Shown here: positions 23,264-37,179 of the stretch, piece after piece | Numbering within the stretch: position 1 is the stretch's first letter | Layout of the letters: each line of letters opens with the position of its first letter | DNA from: Phocoena phocoena | Taxonomy: Eukaryota; Chordata; Mammalia; Artiodactyla; Phocoenidae | NCBI RefSeq assembly: GCF_963924675.1 | Contig: NC_089224.1 | Span: 45,427,158 to 45,491,157 of the forward strand | DNA length: 64,000 nucleotides | Direction: 5' to 3' | Notes under the pieces: generated by a model | The model's input: only the letters and a program-made list of their open reading frames with translations | Databases searched by the model: none | What the model was told of the DNA's origin: nothing | Position numbers and translations under genes: made by a program

Positions 23264-25766
23264 GAAGCAGTCCTTCAAAGTCTGGCTAGAGTCCTCATTG
23301 CTCAGAAAGTCTTTCCATCTCCATTTTCTGCACCAAACAGGTCTCCAACAATTCTAGCTGCTGATCAGTCCAATGAGGATTATCATCCCTCTTTGCTGAA
23401 AAAGTTGAAGATCTGCTAGATTACCGCATGGAGAAAGAGGTGGCCTGAGCTATTTGCAACTGGCTGCTCCTGGAGGAACCTGAAAACCTTCTTGTCCTTC
23501 AGGCAGGAAAACAATGGAAAGATTCTTCCATTAGGTGCAGAACTTGTGAGGCTCTCCTGCTTTGGCAGGCCGTGGTTCGGGGCTGGTCACAGCTAAGGGT
23601 GCAGACAGGGCTGGAGAACATCATCCTGGGTGACCTCAGTGAGGATGGTGGCAGGCCCCAGTGAGCCTGGTGATTCAGGTGTCTGGCTGTGGGAGCCTGT
23701 ATCCAGCTGCTCTGAGTACCTGCCTGCAAATGAGATTCTTAAATAGTACAAGGTTGTCAATTCTGTACTTATGCCAATGTTGTTTCCAAGTTTTTCCAAT
23801 TTCTCTTCAATTTATTGGCAACAGATAATGTCGCCACTTCAACGTTTCTTTTATTACGCTGGAAATTAAACATTCATGGAAAAGGACAGAGTATAAATCC
23901 AATAGGGTGTACTCATCCAAATGAGACCCAAGGTTGAAATAAAATCTGAGTCTCAATCTGTGTCTTTTTAAATTCTAATAAGAGTACTTAGACATTTGAC
24001 ATTTTACTGTATGTTCATGCTTTGTAATGCACCAAAATACAACTAGCCTCGCCTCTCTCCATGTCCCCTTTAAGGGGCTAAGACATTAGATTTGAATTCT
24101 TCCACATGACTTTACAGGAGTCATAGTTCATGTCTCCAGACATAGTCTACGGATAAGAGTGGCATAAATGTTAACACCAAGGGCTAATTCATACCATTCT
24201 CTTCCTTCTGTCACCAAAAGTGTGCTCACCACATATATATGTGACAATGCGCTTGGCAATGTGGATTCCAGGAAAGTGAGGCAGGGGTGGTGACCGCCCT
24301 CCAGGGAGCAGGGAGGACAGACTTTAGAGGCAGGATTAGGATGAGGGAAGCACCACGTGCTCAGCGCAGCTGAGGGCCAGTGCTCAGAGCTGATGAAGAG
24401 GAGGGCCTGGGAGCAGCAGAAGGCTCCACTCTGACAAAAATCTGGGGCTCCTCAATTTAAATGACATCAGATTTTCATTTCCTCTTCTAAAAAACGGAGA
24501 CAACTCAAGTAGTCGTCACACAGGCAAATGTAAAGATTAAATGAAGTTTGCAAATTATAGTCTGAGAATCTGAATTTAGTGAACATAGCTGCCTTTAGCA
24601 TTAATGTGACATATAGTAACTTGTAGAGTCCATGATCAGCCCCGCTAAAAGAGGCTTTGACTGCCGCTCCCTTAACACTGTCAGGGATCTGTGTGTTGAG
24701 GCCCCAAATGCAAACTGCAGGAGAGGGGTTGCCTTCTGGACTGCGAAGAAGCAAAGCCCAAGTTTCCAGGCCTAGAGCAGTGTCTGGTACATTAAGGAGA
24801 GAAATCCTACAGCACTTGAAACATTTGCAGAGAACCAGCATCGAGGAAAAATGGCTGCTTTGTATAAATGTATAGTATAAATGAGATAAACAGTCCCTTC
24901 CCTCATCCTCAGTCTCAGGCCACCTCTGGTGATATTATTTTAAGACAAAGGTGTTTTTAAATGTTATGGGGACCAGGAAATGGGTTATAACATGTACATG
25001 GGGCAGAGGGTGACGAAATGGGCCGTTCCTATATTTTTAGCTATGGAAGGTCACAACGTTACTTCGAAAGCTATTTCCTGGCCAGTTGGGTAAAGAAAGG
25101 GAGGGCTTCCCTCAAGCATGGAATGTAAGAAAGCACCAAATCTAAGTGATCAAGATAAATCATATTTTAACACAATATATAAAAATGAAAATGCCACAAC
25201 ACACATGCTGAAGAAAATAGCAAAATTTTAAATAAAGACAGAAATGACCCTGCATTGGGATGACACTGACAGTCTTATAGAGGAAGGCTTCACGTTGCCA
25301 GTGAATTTCTGTTTAGTCTATAAAATTCTTACCAGAGAAAATGAGAAGATCAGACCTGGTAAATGTCCTCAGCTGCTTGTACAGGACACTAGTGACTCTT
25401 CTTTCTTCACTACAGTCAAGCTGGAGTCCTGAGAAAGGTGTTTCAGACACTCGAGTTAAATAAAAATTATTTAAGACTGTCACAGAGTCACAAGCAATTG
25501 TCAAACACTGCAGTTCTTCAAACAAGTAAAGAAGTAGTCTTGAAACTATTAATGAGTTTGCTTCCATTAAAGCTAGGAAAGTAAAATTATATTAAATTCT
25601 TGTTTTAGTATAAAGAAACTATAGTTTAATAAAATGCTATGTTTTAATACCCATATATTTTAATATCCTACCTTCAATATTTAAATATTTTCAGAAAGTA
25701 TAAAAAATTGTAAAATATTTAAATCAAGCAATATAAGTTTAATTTAAAAATATAATAAATAAAATG
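23264..25766. other. Non-coding stretch in A2, no element recognised
   Basis: Copy of 1,610-4,121. It has a private 9-bp loss near 25,307 relative to A1 and A3. Confidence 0.6.
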
Positions 25767-25779
25767 CTGTGAGTTTTTT

Positions 25780-25985
25780 TTGTTGTTTTCTGCGGTACGC
25801 GGGGCTCTCACTGTTGTGGCCTCTCCCCGTTGCGGAGCACAGGCTCCGGACGCGCAGGCCCAGCGGCCATGGCTCAAGGGCCCAGCTGCTCCGCGGCATT
25901 TGGGATCCTCCCGGACCCGGTCACGAACGCGTGTCCCCTGCATCGGCAGGCGGACTCTCAACCCCTGCGCCACCAGGGAAGCCCC
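25780..25985 (-). mobile_element. Young CHR-type SINE, minus strand (A2 copy)
   Basis: Same insertion as 4,135-4,340. It keeps CpG states closer to the other young SINEs here (CCCCGTTGCGG) where A1 and A3 share CCCCATTGCGG. Confidence 0.93.
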
Positions 25986-26064
25986 CTGTGAGTTTTTTAA
26001 TGTTCCTACCTTTCAGTTATTCAGTACTTCCTCCCCCACGTTAACGCTGTATTCCTGAAAGACA

Positions 26065-26710
26065 CCATGACGTCCCAGAGCATATACAGGGGCGCTCAGC
26101 TCCCGCGACCTCAGCCCCGGTGGTGGCTGCGCTCCGACTCACCCCCAGGGCGTCCCCAACACCGTCCGGGCGCCCCATCGCCGCCGCCGCGTTCCCCTTT
26201 CTCTGAGCCGTCGCAGCATAGCGCCAGAAACGAGCCCGAATCTGTAAAATCGGTACCAACTCGCTTCCCAGCTTCAAACCCCTCAGAAAACGGCTTCTTA
26301 ACCAAAAATGGCCTCGCTCAAGTTTCTGTGCGAAAATAAAGCACAAAACTCAGGGGAAAGCCCGAAAATGCAAGGTTCCAGCTTCCAACCAGACAAAATT
26401 GTCGCTGGCGCGGCCGCGACAAGGCTCCCACTTGAGAACTCAGCATCGCGAAGACAAAAGTTTTTTCTCACTATTAAATCAGTATAAAGATGCTCCGTGA
26501 GGATGCAACTCAACTTTTTCTCGCGCTGCCCAAACCGCGTAAAGTGCAAACTCTCATAAGTCAGCGTTTCCCTAGCCGAACCGATCAAAAGACATCCGGC
26601 GCCCATTAGCCGCCGCCTAGAGAAGCGCACTGTCCCGGGTTCCAGGGAAGGAACCTGCCCGCTAATTATTTAGTGGTGCCCGCGCGCCCCCTCGCGGCCA
26701 TCCCGTGAAT
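26065..26710. promoter_or_regulatory. CpG-rich segment upstream of the delta pseudogene (A2)
   Basis: Near-identical copy of 4,420-5,065, with most CpGs intact. Confidence 0.45.
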
Positions 26711-26724
26711 CACTGAAATTCTCA

Positions 26725-27239
26725 ATGGCCCAGAACTATCTGCTAGTGGCAGGAGTGATACTCAGCTCCATCCCTGCTCGCCCTCTTGGCTGGAATTTGC
26801 CTTGGATCCATAGCCTACAGAACAGGGAACTCTTCATACTTTTGAGACAGATGAAGAAGATCCCGTTTCAGTCATGCCTAGAGGACAGAACCGACTTTAC
26901 ATTTCCTCGGAAAACAGGGAATATCACAGAAATCCTGACGACTCAAGGCACCGGCTACCACCATCTGATGCTCCAGCAGATGGTAACTTCTTCAGCAAGG
27001 AGGAAAGACAAGCTGCTTGGAACAACACCCTACTCCATAAACTACTCTCTAGCCTTGATCACACCTTGGAACTACTGCATGAGCAAGTGGAAAATGACAA
27101 CCTGGATTGTCCATATTTGGAAATTGTTGTCCCTAAATATTTCCAAAGAATCCATCTCTATCTGAAGGAAAAGGAATACAGCCCCTGTGCCTGGGAGGTT
27201 ATCAGAGGAGAAATTAAAGTGTTCCTTTCTCTCATGTAA
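26725..27239 (+). pseudogene. IFND: Interferon-delta-like pseudogene (A2)
   Basis: Copy of the gene at 5,080. The frame is family-like from the start codon through F-P-R-K-T-G-N-I-T and on to H-H-L-M-L-Q-Q-M, the expected helix B region. A 1-bp loss at about 26,983 (a GT remnant between ATG and AAC) then throws it out of frame, and it ends at 27,165 after 146 codons. The family-like second half (F-F-S-K-E-E through CAWEVIRGEI) continues in another frame to 27,239. The 2-bp loss that reopens the A1 copy is absent here. The N-I-T sequon near residue 67 exists only in this frame. Confidence 0.88.
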
Positions 27240-27262
27240 TAATTCTCCAATTACTGTCAACA

Positions 27263-27268
27263 AATAAA
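27263..27268 (+). terminator. Candidate polyadenylation signal (A2 pseudogene)
   Basis: AATAAA, counterpart of the signal at 5,616. Confidence 0.4.
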
Positions 27269-27289
27269 GAAGAAAGGTACACCTGTGAC

Positions 27290-28677
27290 ACTTCTAATCA
27301 AATGATTATTGTCTGTTTAGTCCTCTAAAGGTACGTCCACTCATATTGCTGCACATGTTGAAAAATATCTGAAGTGTCACGAGTTTACAAAAATATATTT
27401 ACAAAGAAGAACACAATCTATTTTCTTATACAAGTAATTTTACAATGTGCTTTCTAAAATCTGTTTAACTTCTTGGAGGGTATTTGGATCCCCAACTATG
27501 ACGTTTATTTTAAAATGGAAAGGTTGTTAGCATAGTACGCTGTTCAAGACATTTGTCAGTTAATTTCATGTTAGCTGCTGTCACAGAGAAACAGGAAGAT
27601 GTCAGTAATTGGGTCATAATAGAAATTTATCTTTCCATCCTTAAGAGAAAAATGCAGGCTTTCCTAATCAGATGAATTTTCTAGTTGACTTCCTCTAAAC
27701 AGTGATGTAGGGACATGGGTGCCCTCTATTGTGTGGCGTTGCTCTATTCAACGTGTGATTTCCGGTTTGTGGTGTGTGAATCTATTCCACTCAGTGGTAA
27801 AGGAAAAAGTATGGGGATTACATGGGATGTTTTCAAGGGCCAAGACAGTATAGGGCAATATCACCTCTGCTCACATTAGTTGGCCTGAATCTATGATCAT
27901 GGGAATCTAAGTGCAAAGAAGTTATTGGGCGACTAATGGAAGAGGAGACAAGTTCAATGAATAAGACTACTTTTCATTTTTATACTATTTGCACTAATGA
28001 CATTCTAGAGAAAAGAAACCAAAACAATGTTCTTGCTTCCACTCACATTATAAAAAAAATGTGACTTGGGGTCTGACTCCACAACTTTAACTCAGGTATG
28101 ATGACATGGATGTCACTCATCAGAGTTCACAGCGTGATTGACTCTTTGAAAGAAGCATTCAAGTTGATTCCCAAAGGCATAGACTAACAAGGAAAATATC
28201 CGCAAGTGTAGAAACAAGTTGTTTCCTTTTTGCCTGAGAGAGACAAGAAAAGCAGGGCCACGTAGCTCCTTGAAAGTACTTGAGGATGACTGAACTAAAT
28301 AAAAGTGGAGAGTGGGTCTTCCATTCATGTCCAGGCCTGTGATTCTCATCCTTATCTGCTAAACACTGAAAATGTGAACTTGAATAGCACTGCAAAGACT
28401 TTAAAAAAATACCTCACACAATATTCCATTGTAACTTCCCTTGTAGAACCACAAAGGATTTTAAAGTACCTGTAGATTATTGTCCTTTCACATCATATCT
28501 ATCAAATATATCTATCAAATATATGATTGAGCTCCTGAAATGACAGGGACTGGACTAGCTGTCTAGGCAACGGGGTTGGGTAAGATGCTGTCTCTCCCTT
28601 TAGGTATTTTACACACTCCTGGAAGGTATTCTGAGGACACAATAGGTCAGGACATGTCTTACTATTTGGGCATCTTC
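27290..28677. other. Non-coding downstream flank of the A2 pseudogene
   Basis: Copy of 5,640-7,027. Nothing recognised. Confidence 0.55.
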
Positions 28678-28993
28678 AACAAAATAGCATAGACTGGGTA
28701 GTTTGTAAAGAGCAGAAATTACTCACAGTTCCATAGTCTGGAAATCCAAGATCTGGGTGTCAGCGTGGTCCAGTTCTGCTGAAAGCCTGCTTCCAGGTCA
28801 CACACTGTCCACTTCTCCTTGGCAGAGACTGGGGGATTTATCTGAGACCTCTTTTAAAAGGGCACTAATTCCAATTGTGAGGCCTCCATCCTCATGACCT
28901 AATCACCTCCCAAAGGGCCCACCACCTAACACCATCACTTTGGGGATTAGGACTTTAATGAAACTTGTGGGGTACCAAACCTTAAGAACATAA
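28678..28993 (-). mobile_element. MST-type MaLR LTR fragment, minus strand (A2 copy)
   Basis: Same element as 7,028-7,345. Six or more substitutions between the copies are visible, above the average for this array. Confidence 0.8.
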
Positions 28994-30719
28994 AGTTCTT
29001 TAAAGGCTACACGCCTGTCATTTAGAACTAAGAATATGTTCATGCTGAGTAAATAAAGATGAAAGGGCAGGTTAGCAGAAAAAAAGAGCAGACCAAGGAC
29101 TCAGAATCCAAACTCATGGTTTTGGACCTGAAGTCATGCTTTAGTTATTACCGGCCAAATTTTGGAAATCAAACCGAAAGGAGCCCACTCTCCCATGGAA
29201 CGGAACGAAGATACAGGATGCAACAGATCATTCATCATTCTTTGTGAAGAGTCTCCAAAGATTCTCAGGAGAAACGTAGTAATTGCCACATCAATAAAGA
29301 TCCACGAAGGAGTAATATGTGTCTGGTTACTGTGAGCTGTGAGATTCAGGGAGAGTCTGAGTTCAGATAGGTGGCTCTGTATATGACACCAGGCTAGTTC
29401 TCTTCTATGATAACCTAGTAGAGGGCAAATTAGAGATGAGGCCATCCTCATGAGTTTAATATAGTGCCAGGCACAGGCTGAAAACTGTGCTGCAACTTGA
29501 ATGCCCAGAGCCATATGCACCTTAAAGGAAACATAATCCTAGTGGTTTTAGCAATAAACTCAGTAGGCATGACTGATACCAGTAAGGGAAGAGGGGAAAT
29601 ATTAGCCATTTCGATTATAATCCCAGCAAATATGGCCCTGATGAGGCAAAATAGCTTGGTCATTTGCAAATGCCTTCCAGTAGGAGGAGAAAATCTAAGA
29701 AATTGCTTTAGTTAAAACTACCTGTTGAGTGATTACACTGGGCCTGGTGCCCATGATACCGCAGAGAATAAGACAGAGTCCAGTTACTACAGAGCTGATT
29801 TGCCAAAGATGGTCACATACGTATTGTTTGACGATGGGAATGTAGAGGGCTGAAGCAACATAACTTCCACTGCAAAATAAAAAGTATTGAAGAAGATTGG
29901 AGCTGAAAGTTAATTCTTTCCACGACATAATATTTATTCAGTTCTAAATTAATTCTGAAGATGGTTTCCTTTGGTTTGAAAAGGATAGACTTGGATTGGC
30001 ACCTCTAAAAGTCCTTAAGGAAATTTGAAATTTAATGCAAAAATAGAGAGAAAGATTCAAATTGATGATGACTGCTAAATCATGCATTCACACTGGGGAT
30101 GCTAACTGCTTCCATGGGTACAAACATTAGTTTTTAGGGGTATGAAAAATTTTGCTATTACAATTCTGTGGCACTCCAAAGCTTAACCCTATACAACAAA
30201 ATCTTATTCCTTAGTATTCATTTTTGTCTTTGGGCTTTCTTGTGTATCATACATACAAGAAGCGTTGACACTGAGTTCATGGAAGATAAACAAACTGCAT
30301 ACACGATCAGTGCTCCACACTATGGTGACTTGATGGCTCACTGGAGGACTTTCTCTCCATCATTTGCTTGATCTCAAAGTAATATTGTGAGAGGTGGCCT
30401 TCACTTACTTCTGAGCTCCCATTGGCTGTCTTGTGGATGTTGCTTATGTTTGAGTCTCAGTATGATTTGCGCTATGGGAATTAAATACAAATAGAAAATT
30501 GTATTTGCATATTAAATACAAAAAAGGTTATATTTTATCATTTAATTCTACTAAAGTTGTTCAACACATTCATAACCACAGCAAGTGCTTAACAGAAAAA
30601 AATGTTTACAATATCTAGATGAATATCTAGCAGCAGTGAAATTAAAAATTATTTTCTGAAAAAATTTTATTGTTTGATATGAAGCAAAATTGAAAGTTAA
30701 GTATCTAAAAACAAATACT
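28994..30719. other. Non-coding stretch in A2
   Basis: Copy of 7,346-9,069. Nothing recognised. Confidence 0.5.
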
Positions 30720-30733
30720 AAGAAAATAATTTT

Positions 30734-30934
30734 TTTTTTTTGGGGGTACACACGCCTCTAGCTGTTGTGGCCTCTCTCGTTGCGGAGCACAGGCTCCGGA
30801 CGCGCAGGCTCAGCGGCCATGGCTTACGGCCCCAGCCACTCCGCGGCATGTGGGACCTTCTGCGACCGGGGCACGAACCCGTGTCCCCTGCATCGGCACT
30901 CGGACTCTCAACCACTGCGCCACCCGGGAATCCC
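30734..30934 (-). mobile_element. Young CHR-type SINE, minus strand (A2 copy)
   Basis: Same insertion as 9,084-9,284, with the same flanking duplication. Confidence 0.92.
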
Positions 30935-31135
30935 AAGAAAATAATTTTAAAATTTCAATGATTATGAGCAGTTTTGAATGATTTTTAAGTATATCTATAC
31001 CTTGGTAGTACTATAAAGTTTATAAATTTTATCTGAATATGTAGTTTGCTACATTCCTGTTTATATAAGTAAATATAGTAATTAAAAGTCACTCTGAAAA
31101 CTTACTTGTAAAGTTAAATTAAAATTCAATAGCTT

Positions 31136-31787
31136 GTCAGTGTGATACACCACATCAACAAATTGAAGAATAAAAAGCATATGATCATCTCAATAGATAC
31201 AGAAAAATCTTTTGACAAAATTCAACACCCATTTATGAAGAAAACTCTCCACAAAGTGGGCATAGATGGAACCTACCTCAACATAACAAAGACCATATAC
31301 AACAAACCCACAGCAAATATCATTCTCAATAGTGAAAAACTGAAAGCATTTCCTCTAAGATCAGGAACAAGACAAGGATTTCCACTCTCGCCACTATTAT
31401 TCAACAAAACCTTGGAAGTCCTAGCCACAGCAATCAGAGAAGAATAAGAAATAAAAGGAATCCAAATTAGAAAAGAAGTAAAACCGTCACTGTTTGCAGA
31501 TGACATGATACTATACAGAGAAAATCCTAAAGATGCTACTAGAAAACTACTAGAGCTCATCCATGAATTTGGTAAAGTTGCAGGATACAAACTTAATACA
31601 CAGAAATCTCTTGCATTCATATACATTAACAGTGAAAGATTAGAAAGAGAAATCAAGAAAACAATCCCATTTACCATCAGATCAAAAACAATAAAACACC
31701 TAGGAATAAATCTACCTAAGGAGGCAGAAGATTTGTACTCAGAAAACTATAAGACACTGATGAAAGAAATCAAAGATGACCCAAACA
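31136..31787 (+). pseudogene. L1 ORF2 fragment, broken (A2)
   Basis: Copy of 9,486-10,137 with the same stop codon and the same SINE junction. Only a few substitutions separate the two. Confidence 0.88.
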
Positions 31788-32083
31788 GGATTTCCCTGGT
31801 GGTGCATTGGTTAAGAATCCACCTACCAATGCAGGGGACATGGGTTCGAGCCGTGGCCCGGGAAGATCCCACGTGCCGTGGAGCAACTAAGCCCGTGTGC
31901 TACAACTACTGAGCCCGCATGCCACAACTACTGAAGCCCGTATGCCAGAGCCCGTGCTCTGCAGTGAGAGAAGCCACCGCAATGAGAAGCCCACACACTG
32001 CAGCGAAGAGTCGCCTCGCTCGCTGTAACGAGAGAAAGCCCTTGCACAGAAACAAAGACCCAACACAGACCAAAAAAAAAAAA
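31788..32083 (+). mobile_element. Long CHR-type SINE ending block A2, 3' flank switched
   Basis: Copy of 10,138-10,433 with the same mismatched 3' flank. Confidence 0.85.
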
Positions 32084-32704
32084 GGCAGCAAGGACTCCCC
32101 AAGCTCCACTGTGTTCCTAGAACCTCTAGAAAAAACACTAGTTCACATGAGCTCATACATTTTAATCCTGAACTGATACCCTCTTCCCTGAGTTCCATAG
32201 AATCAGGTAACCCAAGCTCAAACCATGTACAAATCCCCTTATCCCTCCTTCCTACTGAGCCTCATCATGGTTCTTCATGGTGAGTACTCTCACTGGCTGC
32301 AAGTTAGGAAACCTGACTTGGGTTAGCTATAGAGCTGATCCTGGGGCGTCTAGCTGGGCTTCATTACAACTCCAGGAAAGAAAGTCATGTGAGAGCATCC
32401 AGAGAGAACTAGCACAGTCTTCCAACTGTGCTGTTAGTGGTCAGAGAGAAGAGAATTTGGTGTTAATTTCTTTGGAGGCTACTAATTTTTTTGGAGGGTG
32501 AGGGTGGAACATGCTCCCTTTTACTTTATGCATATAAGTAATGTTTTTAACTGTTCAAAAAATATCTGAAAGATTTGAGAAAAGCTCTGTTTCCTTCAAT
32601 TAATGTGACAAGAAAAAAGGTCCAGAGATTTAGGTCTGTCCATAATATTCTCATAGCTATAGTGTAGACATATTGTACATTAAACACTCAGCAGCGTTGT
32701 GACC
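32084..32704. other. Non-coding start of block B3
   Basis: Copy of 10,434-11,054. Confidence 0.5.
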
Positions 32705-32862
32705 ACCTAGAGGGGTGGGATACGGAGGGTGGGAGGGAGACTCAAGAGGGAGGAGATATGGGGATATATGTATATGTGTAGCTGATTCATTTTGTTATAC
32801 AGCAGAAACTAACACAACACTGTAAAGCAATTATACTCCAATAAAGATGTTAAAAAAAAGAA
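32705..32862 (+). mobile_element. L1 LINE 3' end fragment (B3 copy)
   Basis: Same fragment as 11,055-11,212. Confidence 0.85.
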
Positions 32863-34839
32863 ACACTGGCATCAAAGCATAAAAAAGTAAATTAAAAAAA
32901 CTCAGCAATGTGAACACATCTTGTACCCAAGTCCCTTGAAATAAGATTATCAAAAGCACTGATTTTGAAGACTTCCTGGAAGATAAAAACATATTTCATA
33001 GTCTTCGCTCTAAGAGCAGAACGCACAACTTAAAACCACACAGCAAGAGAAACAGAGCGAGACTTTGACAGATTTTATCTACCAAGGACAGCAACAATGC
33101 TGTCTCCCACCCCATGTGTGCCTTGAAAACTATGCCATTTCTCACCAACTTGATGTTGGTCTACTTCACCCCTCTTTAAATATGGAAAGGCTTCTATTCG
33201 GCTGCACCCCGAAGGCCTCCAAGCCCCGTGGCTGCCCAGCCTGAAGACCTAAGAAAGAGCCCAGACAGCGGAAACATCAATGTCTTACTGGACAGGGAAT
33301 CTTAAGAAAAAGGTCCTGCAGCGACACCCCGTGGACAGCAAGCAAGACGTGGCGGCAATCTTACCCATTTGAGGGAAGCTACTATTATACAGGCAATTTT
33401 CATCAGATTGGCTCATCAGTTACCAAGGAAACCAGTAGCTGGGGCCCTTCCATCACAACCCCTCAGGTTAATGACCAACATCTGAGCAGATACTGATGTT
33501 TCCCTATTATGAGCTAGCAGGTGGAGCCGTTTTAGCCTAAGCATTAGAACAATCACTAGGTGGGCCCGGGGCGAGCACGCTGGTGGGCGTGGGGTGTGAG
33601 GGAAGTGGGGGCTGGTCTAGCGGGGGATGCACGAAGAGCAAGAGAACAGCCGTCCTGAGTGTCCTGACCACACACCCCACCCCTACACACCCTGCACAAC
33701 CCTTACAATCTCCGTCTGCCCCTCTTCCGAGACACCCCCGGGGTCAGGTACATAGCGGCGCACCGCAACCAGATACCACAAATGCAATACACACAACAGC
33801 TGCTAAGAAGTGTCAAGAGTAAGCTAGGCCCTTGGCACACAGGGCAGGAAGAAGGCAAGAGTCTTCAGTTGCCCCCCCCATGGCGGCCTGAGCCAGGTGG
33901 ATTTCCCATGGCATCTCGCTGCACACCCAGCCATCAGACTCATTTTGCAGCCTGGCCACCATGGTGGCCCAGTGCACAAGCTGATTCCCTGCCCTCAGGC
34001 TAGCGAGGAAGTCTAGCAGTACAATACAGGGAGGTGGTGACCAGTAAGCAAAATACAAGCCTTAATAGCATTCTCAGATAACACCAGCCCTACCTGTGGT
34101 TTCTGTCCTGGCCTGCAGTACCACACCGCCTGTCCACGCTCAGTCCCCACAGCCGGCGCCAAATAATGGAGCCTTTCAATTAGCAAGGCATCAGCAGGAT
34201 TGGAAGGCAGGTGGAAATACCAGCGCTTATCTTTACCAGCCCATTCTTGAACTGCATGGCCAAGAAAGTGGGATTCCTTGGTCGCTATCGATGTCTATGG
34301 TGAGAAAGGAAGACAAGAAAGAGTACAGCCATTTTGAAAAAAAGACCAGACAACGGTCTTGGGCAAAACAGGTCTTATAAGCTAGAGAACAAAGGCCAAG
34401 GGGTCCTGAGTCCTGGGGGTGGGATCAGAGAGGGGGACAACATCCTCCCAGGAATAAAAGATGATCTCTGTTACATTAACGAGTATACCTAGTTGCCACA
34501 AGGGAACAAGCTCAACTGCAGATTTCAACCTTACCTGTGCCGGAGCTCTCTTGCAGAAACTCCTCACGCACTCCTTTCTCCTCCCACAAGCGTTCCCTAT
34601 TCCTGAGAGCCACCATGGAGCCTCCTGCTGCTGAACGAAGAAGTGTGACGATCTCTGGAAATTGTCAGGGATCATGAGACGAACCCTCCCTTTTGTTATA
34701 AAAGCAACTCGCCCCTTCCACTAAGAAAGCTGCTTTTTTTCCTCCGCCCCCCACCCCAGCCTTCTCCCTTGTGCACAAACTGTCTCTTTTAATAAAAATC
34801 TTTGCTTGCCTAAGAGTCTTGTGGAAGTGGTATCATTTC

Positions 34840-35490
34840 TATGGTATTGCTGCCCAAGAATCTGGAAAGGGCCCGGTAACAATGGGAGTCCTGTTTCTCT
34901 CCCACAGCTGTTCTAGGTCCTGAAGAGTGGTCCTTTGCGTTGCTCTACGCATCATGGAAGCCTTCTGTAACGGCTTCCACCTTTTGTAAGACACTGCAGA
35001 CTGCATAGAACTGTCGTTCCAACGCACTGCATCATGGCTCCGCCCGCTTCCACAGCTGGGCCCAGAAGCGCCAGGGTATTAGTATTTTGCCATCACCAAA
35101 GGCCCAAACCACACCCAATTCACAAGCTTGTCCTCAGTTAATATCCCTGAAGCCTGTGGCTTTTAACTGTTTAGGGGTTTTGGGTTGGGGGTACACTCCA
35201 TTACCCAAACAGATAACTCCAAAAGTATCTGATAGGAAACCCAGGTCCTCGCGTTTTGCCTTCACCAGCCAGTCCCGGGCAGTCAGATCGGCCAGAAGCA
35301 CAGGGCTGCTACTTTTAAACTGGAAAGAGCCTCTGAGGTTAACAGGATATCATCAGTATAAGGGTCGAGAAAGACATGCCTTATGGTAGACAGCTGCCAC
35401 AGGTCCCACTTGCTGGTGGATGGCCATCTTGGGATTACCCCCCACCCTACCCCGTTATCCATCATTATTTCCCGACATCTCAGCACTCAC
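34840..35490 (-). pseudogene. Degenerate retroviral pol, B3 first block
   Basis: Copy of 13,190-13,840. Confidence 0.65.
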
Positions 35491-37179
35491 CGGCGTATCC
35501 TCGGCCTCTGGGCTTCTTGGCTCCCTCGCCAACTGTTGAGCTGTACCCTGCAGGCCTGCAAGCCTTATAGCTGCCCAATCTCCAGGCCCAAGAAAGAGCC
35601 CAGAGGCGGTGGCAGAGACATCTGCAGGCAGAGACAGGGGTCTTACATGTCTGTATTAAAAGGTCCTCAAAGAGCACCCAGCCGTGAAAAGCAATCGCCA
35701 GCAGCCATGTTTGCCACTCCTCCGGGACACAGGAGACTACCATTTCTAGGGAGAACTGACCTCAGGTTCGCTCATCAGTTACCAAGGAAACCAGTAGCTG
35801 GGGCCCTTCCATCACAACCCCTCAGGTTAATGACCAACATCAGAGCAGATACTGATGTTTCCCTATTATGAGCTAGCAGGTGGAGCCGTTTTGGCCTAAG
35901 CATTAGAACAATCACTAGGTGGGCCCGGGGCGAGCACGCTGGTGGGCGTGGGGTGTGAGGGAAGTGGGGGCTGGTCTAGCGGGGGATGCACGAAGAGCAA
36001 GAGAACAGCCGTCCTGAGTGTCCTGACCACACACCCCACCCCTACACACCCTGCACGACCCTTACAATCTCCATCCGCCCCTCTTCCGAGACACCCCCGG
36101 GGTCAGGTACATATTGGCACACCGCAACCAGATACCATAAATGCAATACACACAACAGCTGCTAAGAAGTGTCAAGAGTAAGCTAGGCCCTTGGCACACA
36201 GGGCAGGAAGAAGGCAAGAGTCTTCAGTTGCCCCCCCCATGGCGGCCTGAGCCAGGTGGATTTCCCATAGCATCTCGCTGCACACCCAGCCATCAGACTC
36301 ATTTTGCAGCCTGGCCACCATGGTGGCCCAGTCCACAAGCTGATTCCCTGCCCTCAGGATAGCGAGGAAGTCTAGCAGTACAATACAGGGAGGTGGTGAC
36401 CAGTAAGCAAAATACAAGCCTTAATAGCATTCTCAGATAACACCACTCCTACCTGTGGTTTCTGTCCTGGCCTGCAGAGTTCCCACAACGGGCGCCAAAT
36501 AAGGAGCCTTTCAATTAGCAAGGAATCAGCAGGGTTGGAAGGCAGGTGGAAATACCAGCGCTTATCTTTACCAGCCCATTCCTGAACTGCATAGCCAAGA
36601 AAGTGGGATTCCTTGGTCGCTATCGTTGTCTATGGTGAGAAAGGAAGACAAGAAAGAGTACAGCCATTTTGAAAAAAAGACCAGACAACGGTCTTGGGCA
36701 AAACAGGTCTTGTAAGCTAGAGAACAAAGGCCAAGGGGTCCTGAGTCCTGGGGGTGGGATCAGAGAGGGGGACAACATCCTCCCAGGAATAAAAGATGAT
36801 CTCTGTTACATTAACGAGTATACCTAGTTGCCACAAGGGAACAAGCTCAACTGCAGATTTCAACCTTACCTGTGCCGGGGCTCTCTTGCAGAAACTCCCC
36901 ACGCACTCCTTTACCCTCCCACAAGCGTTCCCTATTCCTGAGAGCCACCATGGAGCCTCCTGCTGCTGAATGAAGAAGTGTGACGATCTCTGGAAATTGT
37001 CAGTGATCATGAGACAAACCCTCCTTTTTGTTATAAAAGCAACTCGCCTCTTCCACTCAGGAAGCTGCTTTTTTTCCTCCGCCCCCCACCCCAGCCTTCT
37101 CCCTTGTGCACAAGCTGTCTCTTTTAATAAAAATCTTTGCTTGCCTAAGAGTCTCGTGGAAGTGGTATCATTTCTGTGG

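Larger units (their letters stand above)
10434..32083 (+). repeat. Segmental duplication, full unit 2 (block B2 + A2)
   Basis: The only complete unit in the window. Block B2 (10,434-21,662) carries the retroviral LTR array and old repeats. Block A2 (21,663-32,083) carries the delta-interferon pseudogene. B2 matches B3 (32,084-43,313) almost base for base at an offset of 21,650. A2 matches A3 closely up to 26,650, then continues into sequence that A3 lacks. Confidence 0.93.
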
